From Oscillospiraceae bacterium (GTDB lineage: Bacteria; Bacillota; Clostridia; Oscillospirales; Oscillospiraceae), in NCBI GenBank assembly GCA_017458085.1, contig JAFTGE010000102.1:1-46760 (forward strand): a stretch of DNA of 46,760 bases, given 5' to 3'. Positions 27,771 to 36,711 of the stretch are shown here, in pieces; position 1 is the stretch's first letter, and the number at the start of each line of letters is the position of its first letter. The position numbers and the translations under genes are program-made. The notes beneath the pieces were generated by a model. The model had not been told where the DNA came from and searched no databases. It saw only the letters and a list, made by a program, of their open reading frames with translations.

Positions 27771-28829
27771 TCACTTCGTCACAATCTTGAGTATATCGTT
27801 GAACATCACAAAGGCCATCAGCGCCAGCAGCAAAATCATGCCCGCGGCGTGGACATAGCCCTCGTATTTGGGGTTGAGCTTCTTTTTCGTCACCGCCTCG
27901 AAGATCCACGTCACCAGCAGCAGGAACACCCGCCCGCCGTCGAGCGCGGGAATGGGCAGCATGTTCATGATGGCGAGGTTGACCGCGATAAAGGCGGTGA
28001 GGTAAAAGATACTGTAGAGGGCGTCGCTCATGCTCTCGGCCTGCTCGCCGGTCTCGGCCATAAGGTCGACGATGCCGACCGGCCCGGACATATCCTCCAC
28101 CCCCACGTTGCCGTGCACCAGCTCCCGCAGGCCCATCCAGACCCAGCGGCCGAACTCCATCGTGGTGTACCAGGCGTTTTGTACCGTGACGGCGGGCGTT
28201 GCCAGATCGTAGCCGAAGTAAAAGCCGTACATTTTCCGGCTCTCGCCCTCGTATTGCAGGGGGACGATGGAAAAGTCCTTCAGTGTGACCTTCTTCCCGT
28301 CGCGCAGCACGACGATGTCGTACACCCCGTCGCCCTGGGAGAGGAAGTCCGTCACATCCCCGCTCTGGTAGATGCGGTGTCCGTCGATCTTGTAAAAGCG
28401 GTCTCCGATGTGCAGCCCCTCCTCGCTCTGGTAGGGGCAGCCGTCCATGAAGTCCACCAGCTCCGCGCTGCGGAAGGCATAGGCCCCGGTGTAGAGGAGC
28501 AGCACGATCACCAGGCCCAGCACAAAGTTCATGAAGGCCCCGGCGCAGAGGATGATGATGCGCTTCCAGGGGGCCTGATTGGTAAAGGCGCGGGGATCGT
28601 CGCTCTCCTCATCCTCGCCGGCCATGGCGCAGTAGCCCCCGAAGGGGATCGCGCGCAGGGAATAGAGGGTTTCGCCCTTCTGCTTCTGCCAGAGGGCCGG
28701 GCCCATGCCCAGGGCGAATTCCTCCACCCGCACGCCGCAGGCTTTGGCGGCCATAAAGTGGCCACCCTCGTGGATGCCGACGAGCAGCCCGAAGAGCAGG
28801 ATTGCGAGGATCACATAGAAAACGGTCAT
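27771..28829 (-). CDS. rseP: Site-2 protease RseP
   Basis: A 352-residue intramembrane zinc metalloprotease. The zinc site HEGGH (about 20-24, HExxH) is in the first membrane helix; a single PDZ domain (about 165-225) follows, and the third ligand motif NMLPIPALDGGRV is near 300. It cleaves membrane-bound anti-sigma factors or signal-peptide remnants. The start overlaps dxr by ATGA; this dxr-rseP-ispG order is usual in Firmicutes. Confidence 0.93.
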   Translation of the reverse strand: MTVFYVILAILLFGLLVGIHEGGHFMAAKACGVRVEEFALGMGPALWQKQKGETLYSLRAIPFGGYCAMAGEDEESDDPRAFTNQAPWKRIIILCAGAFMNFVLGLVIVLLLYTGAYAFRSAELVDFMDGCPYQSEEGLHIGDRFYKIDGHRIYQSGDVTDFLSQGDGVYDIVVLRDGKKVTLKDFSIVPLQYEGESRKMYGFYFGYDLATPAVTVQNAWYTTMEFGRWVWMGLRELVHGNVGVEDMSGPVGIVDLMAETGEQAESMSDALYSIFYLTAFIAVNLAIMNMLPIPALDGGRVFLLLVTWIFEAVTKKKLNPKYEGYVHAAGMILLLALMAFVMFNDILKIVTK

Positions 28830-29974
28830 TTACGATAAGTCTCCAAAACATAGGCGCGGGCAGCGCTGTCCGCGGCGAGGATGGTTTCCAGATCGGGATT
28901 TTGCACGACGCCGACTTTGTCCACGGCTCCCGCCGCGGCGTCGTAGATGCGGTTGTAGCCGAGCTCGTGGCGCAGGAACATGTGCACGGCCACCTCGTTG
29001 GCGGCCGACATGACGCATGGCGCCGTGCCGCCGATCCTGGCGCAGTCCATGGCGAGCTTGAGGCAGGGGGTCTTCTCAAAATCCGGCGCCTCGAAGGTGA
29101 GATCCTTCAGCTTGTAAAAGTCCAGGTGCTCGAACATCGAGGGGCAGCGCTTCGGGTAGGTCAGCGCCAGCTGGATGGGCAGGCCCATGTCGGGTACGCC
29201 GAGCTGGGCGATGACCGTGCCGTCCACAAGCTCCACCATGGAGTGGATCACGCTCTGCGGGTGCACCACCACGGTGATGTCGTCGGGGGTCACGCCGAAC
29301 AGGTGCATCGCCTCGATAAATTCCAGGCCCTTGTTCATCATGGTCGCGCTGTCGACCGAGATCTTCGCGCCCATGCTCCAGTTGGGATGGCGCACGGCCT
29401 GTTCAGGCGTGACGTCCTCCAGCTCCTCGCGCCGTTTGCCGCGGAAGGGGCCGCCGGAGCCTGTCAGCAAAATCTTGTGCAGCTCGCCCTTTTCCCTTCC
29501 CATCAGGCACTGGAAAATGGCCGAGTGCTCCGAATCCACCGGCACGATCTCCGCGCCGCAGTCGGCGGCCCTCTGCATCACGATGTCGCCCGCGCAGACC
29601 AGGGTCTCCTTGTTGGCCAGGGCGATGCGCTTTTTTTCTTCGATGGCGGCCAGCGTCGGCTTGAGGCCCACGGAGCCGGACACCGCCGTCACCACGCAGT
29701 CGGATTCGGAGAGCGTCGCCGCCTCGATCAGGCCCTCCATGCCGGAGCCGACGCGGATATCCGTGTCCGCCACGGCGATCTTGAACAGCTTTGCCGCCTG
29801 CTCGTCGTAGACCGCCACAAAGCCGGGCTTTAAGCGGCGGGCCTGCTCCTCCAGCAGGTCGATCTTCCGCTGCGCGGTCAGGGCCGCCACGCGCATGCCG
29901 ATGTGCTCGGCGGCGGCGATGGTCTGCCGGCCGATGGAGCCGGTGCAGCCCAGAATGGAAATGGCGTTGACCAT
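28826..29974 (-). CDS. dxr: 1-deoxy-D-xylulose 5-phosphate reductoisomerase
   Basis: A 382-residue NADPH-dependent enzyme for the first committed MEP step (DXP to MEP), the target of fosmidomycin. The nucleotide motif is GCTGSIGRQT (9-18), with Cys10 where Ser is usual. The active-site region SVDSATMMNKGLEFIEAMHLF and the substrate motif GSGGPFRG are intact. It follows the AlkD-like gene by 4 nt and overlaps rseP by 4 bp. Confidence 0.95.
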   Translation of the reverse strand: MVNAISILGCTGSIGRQTIAAAEHIGMRVAALTAQRKIDLLEEQARRLKPGFVAVYDEQAAKLFKIAVADTDIRVGSGMEGLIEAATLSESDCVVTAVSGSVGLKPTLAAIEEKKRIALANKETLVCAGDIVMQRAADCGAEIVPVDSEHSAIFQCLMGREKGELHKILLTGSGGPFRGKRREELEDVTPEQAVRHPNWSMGAKISVDSATMMNKGLEFIEAMHLFGVTPDDITVVVHPQSVIHSMVELVDGTVIAQLGVPDMGLPIQLALTYPKRCPSMFEHLDFYKLKDLTFEAPDFEKTPCLKLAMDCARIGGTAPCVMSAANEVAVHMFLRHELGYNRIYDAAAGAVDKVGVVQNPDLETILAADSAARAYVLETYRK

Positions 29975-29978
29975 GTTG

Positions 29979-30665
29979 TTACCTTCTTTTTCTTCTCAGT
30001 GTTTTAAGATATGCCTTTTGTTCGTCCGTTATGCGGTAGCTCTCCACGGCCTTCTGGATGGTCTTGTTGTGGGTCCACGGCTCCAGCCGTCCCGCTTCGA
30101 GGATGGGCAGCGCCGCGTCATACTGCTTGGCCAGGGCCGTGGCAAAGTACCAGGCCTGCATCATGCGCAGGTAGTATTCCTCCGTCTCAATGGCCGCCAC
30201 CCAGTCCAGGTAGTCCGGCTGAAAGTCCTCGTCCAGATAGTGATTCATCAGCATCCGGATGCCAAAGCGCACGGTGTAGAGGTGGCCGCTGTCCATCCAG
30301 CGGCGGATGTCTTTGATCAGCGCCGTGCGGTTTTTCTCGAAGGCCCTGGGGCTGATGCCGTCGCAGGTGCCCCAGTTGTCGACATAGGGCAGGAAGGCGT
30401 CGACCGCCTCAACGCAGACGTCGTAGTCCCTGATCCCCTCGATCAGAAAGCAGTGCAGCCCGTCCTCCTCATAGTAAGTGTGGGGCAGCGCCGCCATAAA
30501 CGCGGCGGCCTCGGGGCGCCGGGCAAGGTCCTTTGCAATGGCCCGCAGCGCCGGGGTGCGCACGCCGATCACGCGCGCGGGGTCCACCGTGGGCAGGAGC
30601 CTTGCGTTAAAGTCGCGATATTTCAGATCCTGCGCGGCAAAGAGCTGTTCCTGCAATCCGGTCAT
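29979..30665 (-). CDS. AlkD-like DNA alkylation repair / HEAT-repeat protein
   Basis: A 228-residue all-helical protein of the DNA-alkylation-repair (AlkC/AlkD) HEAT-like family. Recognisable parts are YRDFNARLLPTVDPARVIGVRTP, the central DNWGTCDGISP near residues 96-106 and MLMNHYLDED. AlkD glycosylases remove bulky cationic alkyl-purines. It sits between uppS (4-bp overlap) and dxr (4-nt gap), exactly where cdsA usually stands, and is translationally coupled on both sides. Its role in this operon is unclear; repair function is inferred from the family only. Confidence 0.85.
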   Translation of the reverse strand: MTGLQEQLFAAQDLKYRDFNARLLPTVDPARVIGVRTPALRAIAKDLARRPEAAAFMAALPHTYYEEDGLHCFLIEGIRDYDVCVEAVDAFLPYVDNWGTCDGISPRAFEKNRTALIKDIRRWMDSGHLYTVRFGIRMLMNHYLDEDFQPDYLDWVAAIETEEYYLRMMQAWYFATALAKQYDAALPILEAGRLEPWTHNKTIQKAVESYRITDEQKAYLKTLRRKRR

Positions 30666-31405
30666 GGGTTTTTCACCTTTCCGTAGCGCCGGTCGCGGCG
30701 GTTAAACTCCGCGATGGCCTTGTCCAGCTCCTCCGGCGTAAAGTCCGGCCACAGCACGTCCGTAAAGTAAAACTCCGCATAGGCGCACTGCCACAGCAGG
30801 AAGTTGGAAATGCGCTGTTCTCCGCCGGGACGGATCAGCAGGTCGGGGTCGGGGATGCCCGCGGAGTAGAGATAATTGCCGAAGTCCGCCTCGGTCAGCG
30901 TGTCAGCCTTACCCGCGGCGTAGTCGGCGGCATAGCGGCGCGCGGCCCGGACGATCTCGTCCCGCCCGCCGTAGTTTAAGCAGATGTTGGCCTGAAAGCC
31001 CTCATAGCGCCGGGAGATCTCGTCGGTTTTTGCCACCAGCGCCTGCAGCTGGGGCGGCAGACCCTCCACGTCGCCCAGCACCTTCATGCGGATGTGATCC
31101 CGCTCCATGGTGTCGATGGCCTCGTGCAGGTACTTTCCCAGCAGCTTCATGATGGCGGACACCTCGTCCCCTGGTCGGTTCCAGTTCTCCGTGGAAAAGG
31201 CGTAGACCGTCAGGTATTCCACCCCGATGTCCTTGCAGTAGGTGGCGATTTTGCGGAAGGTCTCCGACCCTACCGCATGCCCCGCCGTGCGCGGCAGACC
31301 GCGCTTTTTGGCCCAGCGGCCGTTGCCATCGAGGATGATGGCAATATGGCGGGGCACGCCGTTTGTCTCCGGCGCCCCCGCCTTATTCATTGCTTTCTCT
31401 GCCAT
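30662..31405 (-). CDS. uppS: Isoprenyl transferase (undecaprenyl diphosphate synthase)
   Basis: A 247-residue cis-prenyltransferase making the C55 carrier for cell-wall synthesis. The catalytic motif is IAIILDGNGRWAKKRGL (Asp26), with later family stretches TVYAFSTENWNRP and the C-terminal DLLIRPGGEQRISNFLLWQ. It joins frr through a TAATG overlap. Cytoplasmic, membrane-associated. Confidence 0.95.
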   Translation of the reverse strand: MAEKAMNKAGAPETNGVPRHIAIILDGNGRWAKKRGLPRTAGHAVGSETFRKIATYCKDIGVEYLTVYAFSTENWNRPGDEVSAIMKLLGKYLHEAIDTMERDHIRMKVLGDVEGLPPQLQALVAKTDEISRRYEGFQANICLNYGGRDEIVRAARRYAADYAAGKADTLTEADFGNYLYSAGIPDPDLLIRPGGEQRISNFLLWQCAYAEFYFTDVLWPDFTPEELDKAIAEFNRRDRRYGKVKNP

Positions 31406-31956
31406 TAAATTTCGGTCAGTTCCTTTTCCTTCTTCTCGGAGATCTTGTCGATTTCCTTGATGAAGTCGTCGGTCAGCTTCTGGATGTCCTTCTCAGCGAT
31501 CTTGTAATCGTCCTCGGTGATCTCGGAAGCCTTCTGCTGCTTCTTGAATTTGTCGATCGCGTCGCGGCGGATGTTGCGGATGGCGACCTTGGCTTCCTCG
31601 GCGTACTTCTTGGTCTGCTTGACCAGATCCTTGCGGCGCTCCTCCGTCAGCGGGGGGAAGACCAGGCGGATCATGCGGCCGTCGTTCTGGGGGTTGATCC
31701 CTAAGTCAGAGGCCAGGATGGCCTTCTCGATGGGCTTGAGCAGAGAACCGTCCCAGGGCTGGATCACCAGCGAGCGGGGATCGGGCGTGGAGACGGAGGC
31801 CACCTGCATAATGGGGGTGGCAACGCCGTAGTAGTCGACCTGAATGGGATTGAGCACCGCGGTGTTGGCGCGGCCGGCGCGAATAGCGGCCAGCTCCGAA
31901 TTGAGCGCGTCGCAGGTCTTCTTCATCTTGTTTTCAAATTCCGGATAGTCAGACAT
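31405..31956 (-). CDS. frr: Ribosome recycling factor
   Basis: A 183-residue RRF that splits post-termination ribosomes with EF-G. It shows the two-domain pattern: [14 protein letters not shown] (about 23-36), [21 protein letters not shown] (about 49-69), [13 protein letters not shown] and a C-terminal helix to [22 protein letters not shown] precedes ATG 31956. It lies 43 nt after pyrH, the usual order. Confidence 0.96.
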   Translation of the reverse strand: MSDYPEFENKMKKTCDALNSELAAIRAGRANTAVLNPIQVDYYGVATPIMQVASVSTPDPRSLVIQPWDGSLLKPIEKAILASDLGINPQNDGRMIRLVFPPLTEERRKDLVKQTKKYAEEAKVAIRNIRRDAIDKFKKQQKASEITEDDYKIAEKDIQKLTDDFIKEIDKISEKKEKELTEI

Positions 31957-31999
31957 GGTTCGTACCTCCCAAATATATTTTCGTTAAAGAATTCTCGGT

Positions 32000-32710
32000 T
32001 TAACCCACGGTTGTGCCGATGGCCTCGCCGCCGAGGACGCGGAGGATATTCTCCGGCTCGGCCAGCGCGAAGACGACGACGGGGATGTCGTTGTCCATGG
32101 CGAGACTGGTTGCGGTGCTGTCCATGACGGCGAGCCTGCGGGCAAGCACCTCGTCATAGCTGATACGGTCGAACTTGACCGCGTCGGGGTCCTTGCGGGG
32201 ATCGGCGGAGTAGACGCCGTCGATGTTCTTGGCCAGCAAAATCGCGTCGGCGTGGATCTCCGCCGCGCGCAGGGCCGCCGCCGTGTCCGTGGAGAAGAAG
32301 GGCGCGCCGCTGCCGCCGGCAAAAAGGACGATCTCGCCCGCCTCCATGTATTCGATGGCGCGGCGGGTATCGTAGCGCTCGCCCACGCCCATGATGTCCA
32401 CCGCGGTCATGACCCGGGCCTTCGCGCCCAGCTGCCGCAGCACGTCGCACACAGCCAGGCAGTTCATGCACGTGGCCAGCATGCCCATGCGGTCGGCGCT
32501 GACGCGCTCGACCTTGCCCGCGCCGTCCTTGACGCCGCGCCAGAAGTTGCCGCCGCCGATGACGATGCCGATCTGCACGCCGGATTCGGCGGCCTTTTTA
32601 ACGGTGCCGCACACGGTGGAAATGAGGTCGAAGTCAAAGCCGGTCTTCTTTTCCCCGGCCAGGGCCTCGCCGCTGATTTTGATCACAACGCGATGGTAAA
32701 CAGGCTTCAT
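32000..32710 (-). CDS. pyrH: UMP kinase
   Basis: A 236-residue amino-acid-kinase-fold enzyme making UDP from UMP. Motifs: VVIKISGEAL (about 8-17), GIVIGGGNFWRG (about 48-59) and DIMGVGERYDTRRAIEYME. The start is placed at ATG 32710 to give the family-like MKPVYHRVV; GTG 32719, three codons up, also has a spaced GGAG and cannot be excluded. rpsB and tsf, its usual neighbours, are absent; a transporter gene precedes it. Confidence 0.94.
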   Translation of the reverse strand: MKPVYHRVVIKISGEALAGEKKTGFDFDLISTVCGTVKKAAESGVQIGIVIGGGNFWRGVKDGAGKVERVSADRMGMLATCMNCLAVCDVLRQLGAKARVMTAVDIMGVGERYDTRRAIEYMEAGEIVLFAGGSGAPFFSTDTAAALRAAEIHADAILLAKNIDGVYSADPRKDPDAVKFDRISYDEVLARRLAVMDSTATSLAMDNDIPVVVFALAEPENILRVLGGEAIGTTVG

Positions 32711-32735
32711 AAACTCCACGCTCCAAACTCCACAC

Positions 32736-33647
32736 TTAAATATCCAAAATTCCCAGAATCACGATGCCCGCCACGACGACGGCGATGTTCAGATAGTGCT
32801 TGACCGAGAGCTTCTCCTTGAGGAAGATGCGGCTCCACAGCACGGACGCCACGCAGTAGCTGGAGATAATGGGCGCGGCGAAGGCCACGTGCTCCGTGTC
32901 GGCCAGGGCGTAGATATAGAAGAACTGGCCCACGGTCTCGAACACGGCGCCGGTGTACTTGGGCGCCTCCTGTTTGGCGATGAGCTTCTGCTTCTTGATG
33001 CCGAGCACGTAAATGGCGCACAAAACGCCGACAAACAGGAACGTCAGCTCGTAGGCACAGTTGGCGCTGTCCTCGTCCAGCACCTCCAGCACGCGGCTGT
33101 CGGCAAAGGTGCCCAGCGCGTCGAGCAGGCAGTAGATCACGGGGATCAAAATGGCGATCCAGCTCTTGGTGTAGTGGTGGTTGGAGGCGTCCTGCCGCGC
33201 GCGGCGCAGCTCCTCGTCCTCGTTGGCTTCCGTGATGCCGAGGCCGATGACGCCGATGCACACCAGCGCCACCGCGACGAGGGCCACGGGGGGCAGATCC
33301 TCGCTGATGCCGGCGGTGATGAGCGTCAGCACCGCCACGATCGCGCCCGAACTGTTGCAGATGGGGGAGGAGATGGACAGCTCTATGTACCGCAGGCCGA
33401 GGTAGCCGATGGCCATGGACAGGATGTACAGCATAGACACGGGCAGGTAGGTGAAAATCACCGTCCAGCTCATTTCTACGCCGTTAAAGAAGATCTCATA
33501 CGCCGCGTGCAAACCCATCACGACGCCCACGGCGGTGACCATTTTCAGGTGGGAGTATTGATCGCTCTTTTCCTGGCAGCCGATCTTGGAGAACAGATCC
33601 GAACCGCTCCAGCACAGCAGCGCGATGACAGCAAAGGTGAACCACAT
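32736..33647 (-). CDS. EamA/DMT-type transporter
   Basis: A 303-residue membrane protein with about 10 hydrophobic helices in two repeats of five, as in the drug/metabolite transporter superfamily. A hydrophilic stretch (NEDEELRRARQDASNHH, near 140-157) joins the halves; the second repeat ends HYLNIAVVVAGIVILG. The substrate is unknown. It is the first gene after the promoter at 33710-33738, 25 nt before pyrH, so it probably shares transcription with the translation/isoprenoid genes. Confidence 0.82.
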   Translation of the reverse strand: MWFTFAVIALLCWSGSDLFSKIGCQEKSDQYSHLKMVTAVGVVMGLHAAYEIFFNGVEMSWTVIFTYLPVSMLYILSMAIGYLGLRYIELSISSPICNSSGAIVAVLTLITAGISEDLPPVALVAVALVCIGVIGLGITEANEDEELRRARQDASNHHYTKSWIAILIPVIYCLLDALGTFADSRVLEVLDEDSANCAYELTFLFVGVLCAIYVLGIKKQKLIAKQEAPKYTGAVFETVGQFFYIYALADTEHVAFAAPIISSYCVASVLWSRIFLKEKLSVKHYLNIAVVVAGIVILGILDI

Positions 33648-33709
33648 AAGACTTACTAACTTCCTTCTCTTTACTCTTTTGAACCGGCTTTATGCGCAGT
33701 CCTCAAAAG

Positions 33710-33738
33710 ATTGTACCACAGGCTCCGCCATTTGACAA
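33710..33738 (-). promoter_or_regulatory. Promoter of the long transporter-to-polC operon
   Basis: On the minus strand: TTGTCA (33738-33733), 17 bp, TACAAT (33715-33710). No terminator is evident from here to the end of polC, so one transcript could cover about 11 kb. Confidence 0.65.
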
Positions 33739-33778
33739 TTCCAAATCTGCAATTCACCCCTTTTCCGCCGCCGCCGCT

Positions 33779-33811
33779 GTGACAAATTGCGCACCGGCCC
33801 TGCGGTATACT
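33779..33811 (+). promoter_or_regulatory. spoIIGA promoter, probably giving a leaderless mRNA
   Basis: TATACT (33806-33811) ends 6 nt before the ATG at 33818, so transcription would start at or beside the start codon. No good -35 box lies at 17 bp; GTGACA (33779-33784) lies 21 bp upstream, recalling the long spacing of the Spo0A-activated spoIIG promoter of Bacillus. No ribosome-binding site is visible. Confidence 0.45.
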
Positions 33812-33817
33812 GACACC

Positions 33818-34624
33818 ATGAACGTGATCTACGTGGACAGTCTCTTCGCCCTGAGCCTCCTGACCGATTACCTGCTGTGTCTGGCCGCGGCGCGAGTCTG
33901 CGGGCTGTACCTGCGTCGGGGGCGGTATCTGCTTGCGGCGCTCTTCGGCGCGGTGTATGCGGTGGCGGTGTTCCTGCCGGGCCTGGGCTTCCTTGCCCTG
34001 CCGGTGATGGAGCTGGCCGCGGCGCTGGTAATGGGGCTGATTGCCTTCGGCGGTGAGGAACGCATGCTCCGCTGTGTGGGGGTCTTTTTGGCCGTGTCCG
34101 CCACCTTCGGCGGGGCGGTCTGGGCCATTGCCCTGCGGCGGGGAGCGCTGCCCGCGCCGGACCCGCTGCTGCTGATCGGCTGCTTTCTCGGCTGCTACCT
34201 GACCCTCTCTCTCATCGCTTACACCCGCCGTACCCGGTCGGAACGGCGCCTCGCCCGGGCCGAGCTTCGCCTGGGTCAGGCGACCGCCTCCTTCTCCGCC
34301 CTGGTGGATACGGGCAACTGCCTGCGCGATCCGCTGACGGGTGCGGGGGTGATGGTGGCCTCGCCGCGGGCGCTGTCTCCGCTTTTTGAAGACTGCGCCG
34401 GGCTGCTGTCCACCCCCGACCCCGTGGAGCTTGTGACCGCCGCCGATGCGGTGCCCACGCTGAAAGGGAGGCTGCGCCTGTTAAGCTGCACCACGGTTGG
34501 CGGCGGCGGCCTGCTGCCGGTGTTTCGGCCCGACGCCGTCACTGTCGACGGCAGGATGCGCGCCGATCTGCTTGTCGCCATCTCGCCCGCCGCCGTCGGT
34601 GAGGGGTACGAGGCGATTGTTTAA
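33818..34624 (+). CDS. spoIIGA: Sigma-E processing peptidase SpoIIGA
   Basis: A 268-residue membrane aspartic protease that activates pro-sigma-E in the mother cell. The N-terminal half has about five membrane helices (10-150); the C-terminal half carries the retropepsin-like motif [15 protein letters not shown] (about 162-176) with catalytic Asp. The start MNVIYVD matches the family, and the gene directly precedes sigE (13 nt). The 5' end lacks a Shine-Dalgarno and sits right after a -10 box. Confidence 0.9.
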   Translation: MNVIYVDSLFALSLLTDYLLCLAAARVCGLYLRRGRYLLAALFGAVYAVAVFLPGLGFLALPVMELAAALVMGLIAFGGEERMLRCVGVFLAVSATFGGAVWAIALRRGALPAPDPLLLIGCFLGCYLTLSLIAYTRRTRSERRLARAELRLGQATASFSALVDTGNCLRDPLTGAGVMVASPRALSPLFEDCAGLLSTPDPVELVTAADAVPTLKGRLRLLSCTTVGGGGLLPVFRPDAVTVDGRMRADLLVAISPAAVGEGYEAIV

Positions 34625-34637
34625 GGAAGGTGATACT

Positions 34638-35360
34638 ATGCTGACCAAACCCCAGATTTTTTTCTTCAAGGAGCACCTGTTGTCCATTCTCGGCATTACG
34701 CCGCCTCCGGTTTTTTACATCGGCGGCAGCGACACCCTGCCCCCACCCTTGGAGCGCGAGGTCGAGGAGACGGCCATCGCCGCGCTGGATCGGGGCGATG
34801 ACGCCGCGCGCCGCCTGCTCATCGAGCACAACCTGCGCCTGGTGGTGTATCTGGCCAAGCGCTTTGAAAACACCGGCGTCAACATTGAGGATCTCATTTC
34901 GATCGGCACCATTGGGCTGATTAAGGCGGTCAACACCTTCAACTCCTCGAAAAACATCAAGCTCGCCACCTATGCCAGCCGCTGCATCGAAAACGAGATC
35001 CTCATGTACCTGCGCAAAATCGGCTCCCAGCGCACGGAGGTGAGCTTTGACGAGCCGCTCAACACCGACTGGGACGGCAACGAGCTGCTGCTGTCCGACA
35101 TTCTCGGCACCGACGAGGACGAGGTAGGCCGCCCCCTGGAGGACGACGCGGAGCGCCGTATGCTCATGGAGGCGGTGGACACCCTGGACGGGCGCGAGCG
35201 GGAGATCATCCTCCTGCGCTTCGGGCTGGCCGACGGGCGGGAGTACACCCAGAAGGAGGTAGCGGAGCTGCTTGGCATCTCCCAGAGCTATATCAGCCGC
35301 CTGGAAAAGCGCATCATCGAGCGCCTGCGGCGGGAGATGCTGCGCCTGCTGCAAGTTTGA
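34638..35360 (+). CDS. sigE: RNA polymerase sporulation sigma factor sigma-E
   Basis: A 240-residue early mother-cell sigma factor. The pro-sequence (about 1-30, [11 protein letters not shown]...[12 protein letters not shown]) is membrane-binding and removed by SpoIIGA. Region 2 runs from [16 protein letters not shown] to [20 protein letters not shown]; region 4 has [21 protein letters not shown] 34638 follows AAGGAAGGTG. Intact and full length. sigG, usually adjacent, is 4.7 kb away on the same strand. Confidence 0.96.
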   Translation: MLTKPQIFFFKEHLLSILGITPPPVFYIGGSDTLPPPLEREVEETAIAALDRGDDAARRLLIEHNLRLVVYLAKRFENTGVNIEDLISIGTIGLIKAVNTFNSSKNIKLATYASRCIENEILMYLRKIGSQRTEVSFDEPLNTDWDGNELLLSDILGTDEDEVGRPLEDDAERRMLMEAVDTLDGREREIILLRFGLADGREYTQKEVAELLGISQSYISRLEKRIIERLRREMLRLLQV

Positions 35361-35390
35361 ACTTGCAATCCCACCGCAATCGTTTATAAT
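35350..35390 (+). promoter_or_regulatory. pgi promoter with an 18-bp palindrome over the sigE stop
   Basis: TTGCAA (35363-35368), 16 bp, TATAAT (35385-35390). TGCAAGTT-TG-AACTTGCA (35350-35367) is a perfect palindrome covering both the sigE stop and the -35 box, so it is a candidate operator. Confidence 0.6.
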
Positions 35391-35436
35391 ACATATGTTA
35401 GGCTTTACTATAAAACATAAGAGGAGAGATAGATTT

Positions 35437-36711
35437 ATGGTTAAGGTTGATCTTTCGGGCGCGCAGCCGTTCTTCACCGCTGCTGGCCCCGATTACGCGC
35501 TGGCCGCCATCGCCCACAAGACCCTGGCGGACAAATCCGGCCTCGGCGCGGACTTCACCGGCTGGACGGAGCTGCCCCAGCGCATCAAGGACACGGAGCT
35601 GGACGCCATCTGCGCCGCGGCGGAGACGATTCGCAGCCGCTCCCAGGCGCTGGTGGTCATCGGCATCGGCGGCTCCTACCTCGGCGCCCGCGGCGCCATC
35701 GAGCTGCTCAAGCCCCGCCCCGGCAAGGACGATCCCAAGGTCTTTTTTATGGGCAACACCCTGTCGGTCGACGCTTTGAACGACACCATCGACGCCCTGG
35801 GCGACATGGACTTTGACGTCAACGTCATCTCCAAGTCCGGCACCACCCTGGAGCCCGCCGTCTCCTTCCGCATCTTCCGCGAGCTGCTGGCCAAGAAGTA
35901 TGGCGACAAGGCCAACGACCACATCTTCGCCACCACCGACGCAAAACGCGGTGTTCTCAAGTCCCTGGCCGACCAGAGCGGCTGGCCCTGCTTTGTGGTG
36001 CCCGACGACGTGGGCGGCCGCTTCAGCGTGCTGTCCGCGGTGGGTCTGCTGCCCATGGCCGTGGCCGGTATCGACGTGCGCAAGGTCGTCGACGCCGCCA
36101 TCGAGGAGCTCAAGGCCCTCGACCTGCGCGATCCCGCCAACCCCGCCTGGCAGTATGCCGCCGCCCGGCAGCACCTGCACAACAAGGGCTACGGCGTGGA
36201 GATCCTCGGCTGCTATGAGCCGAGCTTCCGTTTCATGGCCGAGTGGTGGAAGCAGCTCTACGGCGAGAGCGAGGGCAAGGACGGCAAGGGCATCTTCCCC
36301 GCCAGCGTGGAGTTTACCGCCGACCTGCACTCCATGGGCCAGTATATCCAGCAGGGCCCGCGCATGCTGATGGAGTCCATCGTCCGCTTTACGACCAGCC
36401 GCACCGCCTTCCCCTTCCCCTATGAGCAGTCCAACGCCGACGGCCTGAACTACCTGGCCGGGCGCGATATTTCCGAGGTCTGCCGCGTGGCGGCCGACGC
36501 CGTGCGTGACGCCCATGTCTCCGGCGGCGTGCCGAACCTTGTGATCGAGGTCGAAAAGCGCGACGAGGCGGGCTTTGCCGCCCTGGTCTGCTTCTTTGAG
36601 GTGGCCTGCGCCATCTCCGGCTACATGTCCTCGGTCAACCCCTTCGACCAGCCGGGCGTGGAGGCGTACAAGAAGAACATGTTCCGCATGCTGGGCAAGC
36701 CCGGAACCTGA
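35437..36711 (+). CDS. pgi: Glucose-6-phosphate isomerase
   Basis: A 424-residue glycolytic enzyme interconverting glucose-6- and fructose-6-phosphate. Signatures: VVIGIGGSYLGARGAIELL (about 69-87), VISKSGTTLEPA (about 130-141) and the closing GYMSSVNPFDQPGVEAYK, with His-Asn in HLHNKGYG. AAGAGGAGAG precedes ATG 35437. It shares one base with the HAD gene (TGATG). It has its own promoter. Confidence 0.95.
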   Translation: MVKVDLSGAQPFFTAAGPDYALAAIAHKTLADKSGLGADFTGWTELPQRIKDTELDAICAAAETIRSRSQALVVIGIGGSYLGARGAIELLKPRPGKDDPKVFFMGNTLSVDALNDTIDALGDMDFDVNVISKSGTTLEPAVSFRIFRELLAKKYGDKANDHIFATTDAKRGVLKSLADQSGWPCFVVPDDVGGRFSVLSAVGLLPMAVAGIDVRKVVDAAIEELKALDLRDPANPAWQYAAARQHLHNKGYGVEILGCYEPSFRFMAEWWKQLYGESEGKDGKGIFPASVEFTADLHSMGQYIQQGPRMLMESIVRFTTSRTAFPFPYEQSNADGLNYLAGRDISEVCRVAADAVRDAHVSGGVPNLVIEVEKRDEAGFAALVCFFEVACAISGYMSSVNPFDQPGVEAYKKNMFRMLGKPGT

